From Multifurca ochricompacta (Eukaryota > Basidiomycota > Agaricomycetes > Russulales > Russulaceae): a stretch of DNA of 64,000 nucleotides. Shown piece after piece: positions 55,759 through 64,000 of this stretch. Made by a program: the position numbers and the translations under genes. The notes beneath the pieces are model-generated. The model did not search any database. It saw only the letters and a program-made list of their open reading frames with translations, and was not told the DNA's origin. The stretch covers positions 1 to 64,000 of the forward strand of contig WTXG01000106.1 in the NCBI GenBank assembly GCA_022496185.1, written 5' to 3'. Each line of letters starts with the position of its first letter. The stretch's first letter is position 1.

Positions 55759-57452
55759 AGATTCAATTTCACGATCCAATACAAAAAGGGGCACCTTATG
55801 CAAGCAGACGCCTTAAGCCGATTTTCGGCAGACCAGGTGTTAGACAATGAGGACAACAAACAAGTCCAGGTCCTCAAGCCGGAACACTTTCTTAGTGCGG
55901 CACAGGCACATTATCGCCCACATAGTTCTCCCCTCACGGAATGTATCAAAAAGGCAGGAAGCAGGGAAGCAGAAGTCATAGAAGGATTAAAAACCCTTAC
56001 CAAGACTGCTCCCAGCGCCTTGAGAGATGGCATCAACCTTTGGGAAGAAGAAGATGGCCTAGTTTACTACAAAGGGAAACTTTATGTACCCAATGTACCA
56101 GATCTCCGAAAAGATATTATTCGGGATTGTCACGATTCGGTTACAGCCGGTCACCCTGGAAAGAACGGGACCATCGAGTTGGTATCACGCTATTATTGGT
56201 GGCCCAGAATGGCACAATATATCACGCACTATGTCGAAGGATGCGACCGATGTCAGCGATATCGGATGGATAAGCACCCAGTCGCCCCTCTGCAACCACT
56301 AGAAGTTCCAGAAGGACCCTGGCAGACGATCGGAGTAGATCTGATCACAGGGCTACCTTCCTCTTCTGGGAAAGATGCGATCTTAACAATAGTAGATCAT
56401 TATACGAAGCAAGTGCATCTTTCCCAGTTACAAGTGGTATTACAGCAGATGGCGTGGGAAAAATATACTTCGACCATGTATTCCCTCTGCATGGGATCCC
56501 CAAAAGTATTGTCAGTGACAGGGGTCCCCAGTTTGCAGCAAGGACCATGCGCGCCACCTTGAAGCGTTTAGGGGTGAACAGTAGTCTCACCACAGCCTAT
56601 CATCCACAAGCCAATGGTATGACAGAGCGTAAAAATCAAGAAATAGAACAATATTTATGACTCTTCATTGGCAAGAGACAGGATGACTGGATCGAGCTAC
56701 TCCCCACAGCGGAGTTCGTATTAAACACGAGGAAGTCCTCAGCAACGGATCATACCCCATTTGAATTACTCTATGGGTATACCCCGGACTTCACTATCCC
56801 CGCAGGACGTGCCACTGGCATCCCCAGTTTAGACCAACGCCTACAACAGTTACGTCTTGCCCGACGCGACGCAGAGGCAGCTATGAGGCTTAGCAAGACA
56901 CGTATGACTCGTGATCTAGCTCAATCAGGGCACAATTTCCCAAAGGAGGGAGATTATGTCTGGTTGCAGTCCAAAAACATTAAAATCCACCAGCAGTCCC
57001 AGAAGCTCGGTCCGAAACAGTTAGGACCATTCAAAGTTCTGAAGAAACTTAGCAACCTGGATTACAAATTGGACTTGCCTCCAGCACTGAAAGTCCACAA
57101 TATATTCCATGTGGACCGCCTTAGTCTATACAAAGGCAATGACGTTAACGGGCTGATGCCCACACCACCAGACCCCATTACCATAGATGGTGAGGAAGAG
57201 TATGAAGTGGACCACATCAGAGATAGCAAAATGTTTGGTCGCACACTCAAGTTCCTTATCCGATGGAAGGGTTATGGAGAAGGCGAAGATACGTGGGAAC
57301 CGGAACGGAATCTAACCCATGCACAGGACTCCATTCAACAGTTCTATCAACAGAACCCAGGAGCTCCTCGGAAGATTGCCGCAATCCACTTCGCCACTGC
57401 CCCTTGGCAGCCCACACAACTTTATACAGCTTACGAGGACGTTACGCCCTAG
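55759..57452 (+). pseudogene. pol: pol of Gypsy B-2, part 2 (integrase, chromodomain)
   Basis: Resumes at RFNFTIQYKKGHLMQADALS exactly after the TAAGC duplication. It has the integrase HHCC domain (56128-56250), catalytic D, D, E (GVDLITGLP, SDRGPQFA, GMTERKNQE) and an intact chromodomain (YEVDHIRDSKMFGRT, FLIRWKGYGEGEDTWEPE, 57200-57310), ending at TAG 57450-57452. A one-base deletion at about 56423 shifts the frame inside integrase and a TGA lies at 56658. It provides the reference for the broken B1 C terminus. Confidence 0.92.
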
Positions 57453-57463
57453 GAGGGGGGTAA

Positions 57464-58371
57464 TGTCACAGCTCTACTTTATTTTCCTTTATTTTTCTCC
57501 CTTTTAGGATCACATGACTGTGGGAAGATTACCCAGCAGTCTCAACACGTGATCATGGGAATGTAGTCGTGACATGGATCATGTGACCGAGTCACATGTA
57601 ATAGTCACATGCTGCTTAGTCAGCACAAGAGCCACTCAACAATAACAAGTCGATCCTCTATTGTGTTTACCACAATAGGCAAAGCCCCACAGTCTAGATG
57701 GTTCTAGACCAAGTGGAGCTGTTATCAAGATAAGAGGAGTCCAGCCTAGAAGGTTCTAGGTAAGTGGAGCTCTAGATAAGGGCCCAGGTTGGGCCATGGC
57801 CAATTTTAGCACAGAATCATATGTATCAGTAGATAGACGTGTTCCAGACCTAAGGGCTAGACCACATATCAGTTATCTACTCCACAATGACGTCATTATG
57901 ACATCACATTGTGGAGCATGATCAGTCAGCAGAGTAAAGCAGCTTACGAATCACAAAGATAAGGCTCAGTCAGCAATACAGCTGACTGATACTTGCTGAT
58001 TCTTGCTTACACTCACTGCTTACCTCGTTACACTGAGAAATGTATATAAGACCCTCTGTAACAGCCTGTAGCCCCCATCTTGTCCTCTTGGGGCTGCAGG
58101 TGAGTAACTGTCTACATGAGTTTGATACATAGTGCTAATGGTATACTGCCTCCCTGTGTGACTCGGTCCTTTGGATCTTGTCCTCTTGGGGCTGCAGCTT
58201 CTTCCAGTTTCAGAACACCGTCATCATGGTTGCATAAACCACAGTGGGTGACACAGTTCCTGGTCATTGCTTGACGCGTGACGTTTGCCTCCGCAGTACG
58301 CCCAACGACTTAGGTCACCACACCTTTGCCCTTCTTGGTTACTAATCGTACACGGAGCTTCACCCGTTACA
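57464..58371 (+). repeat. 3' LTR of B-2
   Basis: 908 bp, preceded by AGGAGGGGGG. Ends CACCCGTTACA at 58371. The sequence beyond belongs to the E-family gag, with no matching duplication. Confidence 0.93.
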
Positions 58372-59682
58372 GGTTCCATCAGCGTTTCGTAGTTTCTTTG
58401 GGATCGTGAGTCGTTTTGTCGGGAGTCAATTTTTGATGACCATTCTATAGTTAATAAAGTTTTCTGTTGCACCACTGTCGATGAGTGCTTCTATGCTGGC
58501 CTTCTCCTTCACACCATGGAGAGGGATAACCACTTTCATTGCCCGGATAGGTGAGATGAATACATGATGTGAAACTATCGCTCGAATGAATGCCGCGCCA
58601 TTCAAGCGATACAAAAAATCCTCATCATTTTTAAATTGATTCTGCAGTTCGAGGCGTTGGTCGTCGGTCATAGATTTCAAGGAAGCAGCGATTGCTGCGA
58701 TATTCACTGTCGGCTTCGAGACGTTTGATCTGGTGGGTACCGTCGCAGTTGTCGGAGTGACATTCGTGATAGTGGCGGTCTGGGTCGGGGCGGTCGTAGT
58801 TTGTCGTGGTGTTTTGTCTGGACAATCTCTAACAAGATGTCCTCGGCGTCCACACTCAAAGCATCGACCCTCTCTTCTATAACGTTCTTTGTCCTCCGTC
58901 TTTCTGTTTGTCTCGTCATCCATGGCATTCGGAGCACGTCGTCAAGGGAGCGTGAACTTTACTCCTTGATTACTTTTTCGACTAGTGATTGTTGTTTTGT
59001 TCCTTAGAAGGCTCTGGATGAAGACCCAGTTTGCGTGGTATCTTCGAGCTGAATCCACTGTTTCGTCGAACATCCGGGGGCTGCCCTGGGTAATCATAGT
59101 CTGCACGAGTCTCCGTGGTAATCCTTTCTGGAAACTCTGCCGTGTTGCCGGGTCATCCAGGTGCAGTCCGGCCCGAGCTGCGAGATCTCGGAAATCGGCG
59201 ATATAATCGTCGATGTTTTCATTTGTCATCCGGAGTTTCTCTAACTCCTCTAGTGCCTTTAGCTCGGTGGTTTCATCGGCGAACGCTGCCTGAAACGTTT
59301 GTCGGAATTTCTCCCACAGGTGCGGCTCTTGAATTCTGGCGTAGGCTACATTGGCTAGCCACCTTGTCTGCTCCGTCACCCATCTGCTAATTTTGGGTCC
59401 TCTCATTAGGGCCAACACATACGATATTCTGGAGATCTTGTCTTTTACGGCTGTCGCTTGGCTATTCAGGAAGATGTGGAGCTCTACTTGAGCCCACCAA
59501 TGCCCTGCCTCTCCTCGGTTTCCGTCAAAGAATGGGGGTGGTACCCCTTCTATTCTTCCTCCGGTCGTCTCATCTTTGGGTGTCGTGGTTACTGGTAAGT
59601 CGGTGTATTCTCCTTCTGGGTCTTTCGGTTTAGCTGATCGTTGTTGTTGTCTAGGTTGGGGTTCATGGAATATAGTCGACAT
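58372..59682 (-). pseudogene. gag: gag and protease start of Gypsy family E (reverse strand)
   Basis: Starts at ATG 59682 (MSTIFHEPQPRQQQRSAKPK). Gag core (RISYVLALMRGPKISRWV, NIDDYIADFRDLAARAGL), a PNAMDDE motif, the CCHC knuckle CFECGRRGHLVRDC (about 58830-58870) and the protease active site ALIDSGATENFI (about 58470) are in one frame. A single TGA at 58939-58941 (FTLP*RRAPNAM, Arg expected) breaks it. Gag and protease are in the same frame here, unlike A, B and D. The element is truncated at 58372 by the B-2 LTR; RT and beyond are absent from the window. Confidence 0.88.
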
Positions 59683-60519
59683 TGGGCCTGGGTTTTGACT
59701 CTGCCGGTAGCGCTACAAATAACGGCTTGAAGGATTCATTCGGTTTCTGAAGGGATTAGGTGTGTTTAATCCAGTTTCTTTTGGGGGCTATTCTGACTGC
59801 TTCAATCTGTCCTAGGTTGTGGGGATGAACGTGGTACCGCGTCCCTTGGTAGAGGTCGACCGCGAGGCATGTATGTCGGTAGGGGACCCAATATCCCCTA
59901 AGAGGTGCATTCTCCTCTTGTAACTCTAATCAGTTTGCATTTCTCTTTAGCTCCGGGTCGATGCCGTTGGTCAATTGGACAGGAAGGGTGAATGGGAAGG
60001 AGGTCGTCACGGTCGCAAGGGTTGTTTCGATGGATGTCAATGAAGATACCTGGAGCAGTCCTGCTTCCAGTCGGGGTTCAGTGGTTCGGTGTCGTGTGGG
60101 GTGATATCGGTCGGGGAGTCGCTTGCAAGAAGGGCAAAGTGGTTTCGGTTCTCAGGTAAGACGTGTTTCAATTTCTGGGGTTACTGATCTTTCTTCTAGG
60201 TTTCAATCCGGAGATTGGTATTCGAGGGATGCATCGTCTGTCGAAGGGTGCTGAGGAGTGGGACGTTGTCATTCGGGGATTCGGAAAGGGGGAGGGGTCG
60301 TCCGAAGGCGTCCGAGGTTCCCTTGCAGAATAAGACATCTTCATGGGTCTGGGTGAGTCTCTTTCTTCTTAAGTTCTGGGGCCGGCGATTAGGATCGCTG
60401 GCATCTGGGTGTCGGGGATCAAGTTCGGGGGTGTCTGGTGTCGGGGCGAGGGACGCGTCGTCGTCGCCTCACGCGTTCAGTAAGTTCTTTTCTTTCTAAG
60501 TTCTGTAAGTCTGTTCTAA
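59683..60519. other. Upstream region of E gag, no gene seen
   Basis: By position this would hold the leader and perhaps the LTR of family E, on the reverse strand. I could not identify an LTR boundary, a priming site or a coding frame. It has a G-rich + strand with repeated TCGGGG and GGTCG motifs. Confidence 0.4.
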
Positions 60520-61253
60520 TGTCACAGCCAGGTCTCTGCTGTGTCAAGGGTCGTTCTGGCCTGAGGTCTTCAAGATGCAAGATGCATGCAAGCTCCAAGG
60601 TCAAGCCGTCAAGGGCAAACTGATTCAAGGTTCCAAGGCAAGCTACAGCAAGCTACAGTCAAGGTTCAAAGGCCCACAAGATACAAGGGGGCACACGTCA
60701 ATGTCAAGGTGTCAAGGCAAACCACAAGGGCCGCATTCAAGGTTCAAGGCCCACACAAAACAGGAGGGGCGCGTGCAAGAAGTGAGTCGAAGCAGTGGCA
60801 ATAGGCCCTGCTGAAGATCTGGGGTGAAGGCTTCCTAAGTTGCAGCTTAGGAAGTTCAAGAGGGGTTCTGAGGAAGAACAGTAAACCTGTATTAGATACA
60901 AGAGAACAGACTTAAGGTCTGTCTCTCCAATATGTCCTGCTTAAATACATGTACTCTAGTGTCTTGTAAGTAAAGTAGAAGATTCAATATAGTAAAGTAA
61001 AAGTCCATGTGAATCTCCAGTGGAGATTGAGACAGGAAATGTAAGTGGTGTTGCACCCACTCCAAAAGTAAATGAGTGCCAGTCCAAGTCAGTCTAAGTC
61101 CGAAAATCAGATCAGATAAGAAGAGATCATCAACTCCAGTCACATGACTCGGAGTGAGAAGTCCAAACGTTGAGATGAAAGTCGAACGCGCGTGAGTTGA
61201 AAAACCGTCACAAAAGTCACACGCACGTCACAAGCGCATCACAAACCATTACA
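60520..61253 (+). repeat. Solo LTR of family F (F2)
   Basis: 734 bp, TGTCACAGCCAGGTCTCTGC...CCATTACA, close to F1 at its 5' part. The flanks (TCTAA, TCGAC) do not match, so a target duplication is not confirmed; the right end could be set slightly differently because CACA repeats are frequent. The short stretch to 61312 is unassigned. Confidence 0.72.
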
Positions 61254-61312
61254 TCGACAAAAAGCGTCACAGTCTCTGTGAACTGGTAGGTCCTTAAATA
61301 CAGGGATATTGA

Positions 61313-61763
61313 TGTTGACACAGGATGTGTCTGGAGATGCTTCAGGCATCTAAGGTTCGCTTCAGCTGTAGATTAGATTAGATTAGATTTCGGAGTATCG
61401 GACTTTTTATGTTATCTTTATTACATTTCTTTCTCACCTTACTCAGCTGATTAGTGATGGACTTAGTAATGCGCAGTAGGCATGTGATATCTCTATGACC
61501 AATGGCCTTTATCCCTCATTGTTTATTGTCCGGCACTTGTGGACTTATTCCCAGTGCGCACAGACCATTTCCCCTGGCCCCATGGGTATATAAGGGTGTC
61601 TGTTTCATCTCTTTCACTTCAGAGTTCTTCTAACCTCTGAAGTGTAAGTTCCCTTTACTCTACTCTCTCACTACCTATAGACTAACCTATTATATTAGAC
61701 TTGTCTTTCTTTAGGTGTGTAGATAGTAATACAGAGTTCTTCTAACCTCTGAAGTACTTGTGT
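61313..61763 (+). repeat. Copia-family LTR, cut by A4
   Basis: TGTTGACACAGGATGTGTCT, the GATTA repeat, TATA box and the CTTCAGAG hairpin match the Copia LTR at 35380, with several differences toward the 3' end. It is interrupted at 61763 by an A-family LTR; the remaining about 60 bases are not seen. Confidence 0.85.
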
Positions 61764-62042
61764 TACAATCCCTGCCATCCGCCCCTGTTTTCTTCACTCT
61801 TCCCAATGATGACCCTTCCTTACCGCCTACCTTACACTTTCTGATCACATCCCCATCCTGGGACCCATCCTGTGCTCTTCTTCTGTCCCCATGACTCCAG
61901 TTGTACTTGTTGACCCATTGTTTACTTATGTTTGATCTTTATCTCTTATCTCATTATCTTTACGACCGGACACTTACTTAATACCCTATCAGAAGCCAGG
62001 CTTTACACCCTCCGCTTTCATATATTTGGGCCCACTTGACTC
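61764..62042 (+). repeat. A-family LTR (A4), 5' part only
   Basis: TGTTACAATCCCTGCC and the following 280 bases match the A LTRs, including the ACGACCGGACACTTACTTA block. It is cut near 62042 by the LTR of the B-related element; the rest would lie beyond the window if that insertion is simple. Confidence 0.8.
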
Positions 62043-62773
62043 TGTTCCTGTCCTGGATGCGCATTTTTGCCATCCCGGACCATTGAAAATCATCCTGAGG
62101 GCATCACGCGATTGCGTGTCTTGCAAGTCAACCTTCTTAGACTTAGATAAGATAAGGAGGAGTTCGGACCGATCTGACCTGGTCCACGCGATGCGAAGTA
62201 GTCGCTGCCCTACGCAGCAATGGACACTGATAGATACACGCGGCCATTGTTTGAGTAATACAAATTAATATTTGATTATAGAGTGATCTAAAGTAGTCTA
62301 GTATGTATTTTAGATAATGCCAGACTGGCAGAAACGATCGCGTGTTAGTAAACAAGATGTGTCAGGGTACTTAAAAGAGTAAGCCACTGATAACTACTTA
62401 GATTTACATCGCATGCTCGATCAGCTTTGGTATTTCGTAGGATAGTACTAGAACGTATTTAAGGACACCCTGTAGCACCTGCAGACCCCATCTTGTCCTC
62501 TTGGGGCTGTAGGTGCGCTTTATCTTTGTATTTACTCAGGCCCAGCTAATCTTGTCCTCTTGGGGCTGTAGGCTCTTAGCAAAGTTCAATATAGGTCTAT
62601 TCTTGCTGCATAAGCAAGGCAGAGTCCTCTGACTGCTTCAAGCCTTACACGTGCATTAATCTCCGTGTTCTGGGCAGCTTTCCGACTAGGATATTTTCAC
62701 CTCTAAGTTTTACCACGATCTCTACATCTTATCTAATCTACATAGCAAGCGCGGGATAGAAGCACCCGTTACA
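62043..62773 (+). repeat. 5' LTR of a B-related Gypsy element (B')
   Basis: The proposed LTR is TGTTCCTGTCCTGG...CACCCGTTACA, 731 bp. It shares with B the duplicated ATCTTGTCCTCTTGGGGCTG block (62490 and 62549) and the 3' end. The left boundary is inferred from where A4 similarity stops. An AT-rich TATTTAA (62457) may be the TATA box. Confidence 0.65.
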
Positions 62774-62775
62774 TT

Positions 62776-62785
62776 AGGACAAGAT
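62776..62785 (+). promoter_or_regulatory. Primer-binding site, self-priming type (B')
   Basis: AGGACAAGAT, two bases after the LTR end, complements ATCTTGTCCT at 62490-62499. The leader 62786-63355 contains the block TGCTTAGCGTTGCGCGGCAC also found in B leaders, but no ORF0. Confidence 0.65.
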
Positions 62786-63355
62786 CCTCAATTTCGTGTT
62801 CTCCCTCACGACAGGGCCGACGCGCTCACTAACAGCCAGACAGTCTTAGAGTAGTGACCCCCTGGGGTGGTGCCGGTGAGGTGCTTACTGTGTCAAGCCA
62901 ATAATTCATAGCCTGCGTGGTGATCTCTGAAGCCCGAGTAGCAGTGACAGAGGTTGCTTGGTCATTAAGGGGTGTTATCGCGGGATCGCGTGCATCCTGA
63001 TCACTGGTGCAGGATCTTCTACCAAGGAGTGTAAAACCCGGTCAGACAAAGGGGGCCCCGCGAGAGTGGTGACAGGCACAGAGAGGAGGCCAAACTGAAC
63101 CATTTTAGGAAGCTCTTGGGCTCGTGTCCCCTGAGTGAAGAGGCAGGCAACAGGTCGAGAAGACTGAGCCAGACAGCCTTGGGCAACGCTACTTTTCTCA
63201 TTTCATTTTCTTGGTACAATCGTCATCGCCGCTGCATCGGGTCCAGATCTTTGAATCCGAGATCTATTGGCCAGCTTGATCGATCTACCCTTTCCTCCTG
63301 TGCTTAGCGTTGCGCGGCACTTGTATCTTTGCTGTTAGTCCCCAGATTTTTCGGA

Positions 63356-64000
63356 CTGGCTTCTAGGAGAGACGTCCACCCCCACACACACTACCGACCG
63401 TATTCAGTTTCACGCTCACGCGCGCGATCACGCATTGCTTCAGCTTCTCGAGCATCCTCACGCTCTCCCTCTCCCATTTCAATTCACTCTCCTGAGACTC
63501 AACATAGAGGTAGACAGACAACTAGACAGTTAGATCGACGACCCAGGACAGCTACAGTCAGTGGACTTGTACTTGCACCCGCAAACGAGCCACTTCCTAG
63601 TCAGACTACTCCTGAATCGACTACTCCTGTCCCAGAGAGTTCTAGTGTTTCCACCCCTACTCCACAAATTCAAAGTCCAGAAATGTCCGCACCCACCGCA
63701 TCCACTTCCGCCTCTACCCTCTCCCACGATGATGTTAACCGAGCGCTCCACGACATGGCGGTCACTGTTAGGGATTTGGCCCGAGATGTGCAAACGCTGA
63801 CGCAGCACCAGGCACAAGCTTTGGCATCTCCACCTCAGCACACCCTTGCTACTGGGAAGGATTCTCCAGTAGCGCGCCCTGCGTCTTGGGATGGCAAGGG
63901 GACCTCAGCGGACGCGCGCCATTTTCTGGCAGCTTACCACAATTGGGCTCACTCACAGAAGAACAGTCTAAACGATTACAATGTGCAAACCCAAAAGTGG
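63356..64000 (+). CDS. gag: gag of the B-related Gypsy element, partial
   Basis: The frame runs open to the window edge. It begins CTG GCT TCT AGG, matching the GTG GCT TCT AGA opening of B gag, and has a basic Ser/Arg-rich N terminus. The first ATG in frame is 63683 (MSAPTASTSASTLSHDD). The conserved core starts with GKDSPVARPASWDGKG and ARHFLAAYHNWAHSQKN, aligned to residues 165-200 of B gag. No stop or frameshift is seen. It is truncated by the end of the window; zinc knuckle and pol would follow. Confidence 0.82.
   Translation, partial: MASRRDVHPHTHYRPYSVSRSRARSRIASASRASSRSPSPISIHSPETQHRGRQTTRQLDRRPRTATVSGLVLAPANEPLPSQTTPESTTPVPESSSVSTPTPQIQSPEMSAPTASTSASTLSHDDVNRALHDMAVTVRDLARDVQTLTQHQAQALASPPQHTLATGKDSPVARPASWDGKGTSADARHFLAAYHNWAHSQKNSLNDYNVQTQKW

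Larger units (their letters stand above)
42501..58371 (+). mobile_element. Ty3/Gypsy chromovirus B-2, complete, carrying nested A2
   Basis: Both LTRs (898 and 908 bp), self-priming site, leader, ORF0, gag, pol and polypurine tract are present. Pol is split by the complete element A2 (48260-55753). The left LTR lies in D2 pol, but the right LTR is followed by E-family gag sequence, and the 5-bp flanks (TTAGT, GGTTC) do not match. The two halves therefore do not represent one simple insertion, or the flanks were rearranged later. About 96% like B1 and lacking its Tc1 element. Confidence 0.92.

Noticed and set aside
60215..60499. 94-codon ORF near E
   Set aside because: It runs through G-rich low-complexity sequence upstream of a reverse-strand gag, with no recognisable domain.

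Overview
This 64 kb window is a dense stack of nested transposable elements with no intact host gene that I can recognise. It looks like a heterochromatic or centromere-like part of a filamentous fungal genome, most likely a mushroom-forming basidiomycete. The inference rests on several chromodomain Ty3/Gypsy families, a Ty1/Copia element, a Tc1/mariner and a hAT-like DNA transposon, and short TATA-containing LTRs. The species cannot be read from the sequence.

Layout. An unknown coding remnant (1911-12802) is split by a Ty3/Gypsy element, A1 (2332-11500, target duplication GAAGG), and by a solo LTR (11895-12581, GGAAC). A1 carries a non-autonomous hAT-like insertion (4979-6640) with a minisatellite and a tRNA-like sequence. 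A second Gypsy family, B1 (13301-22608), follows; its pol is split by a snap-back Tc1 element (16506-18099). Next is a decayed third Gypsy family, D1 (22609-33477), invaded by a three-deep LTR nest (27554-30051), a solo A LTR and a solo B LTR. A second copy, D2 (34278-42500), is split by a full-length Copia element (35380-41958). B-2 (42501-58371) contains a complete nested Gypsy, A2 (48260-55753). The right end holds a reverse-strand gag of another Gypsy family (E), solo or truncated LTRs, and the start of a B-related element (62043 onward) that runs off the window.

How the parts work. Each retroelement family shows the normal gag, protease, reverse transcriptase, RNase H, integrase set, with chromodomains in A and B. 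Families A, B and the B-related element share an unusual priming signature: the sequence just after the 5' LTR is complementary to the inferred 5' end of the transcript (10-11 nt). In A the two partners covary between copies, which points to Tf1-type self-priming. Family A also carries a conserved third ORF after integrase, with a helical segment and several CCHC zinc knuckles. B has an extra acidic ORF upstream of gag, and D an extra long ORF upstream of gag.

Decay. Every premature in-frame stop I could place against a homologous frame is TGA, usually where the sister copy has CGA. The differences between paired LTRs of the young elements are at CpG sites. This suggests cytosine methylation and deamination of these repeats. 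Start codons are uncertain for several ORFs because they open on GTG or CTG with no upstream ATG in frame.
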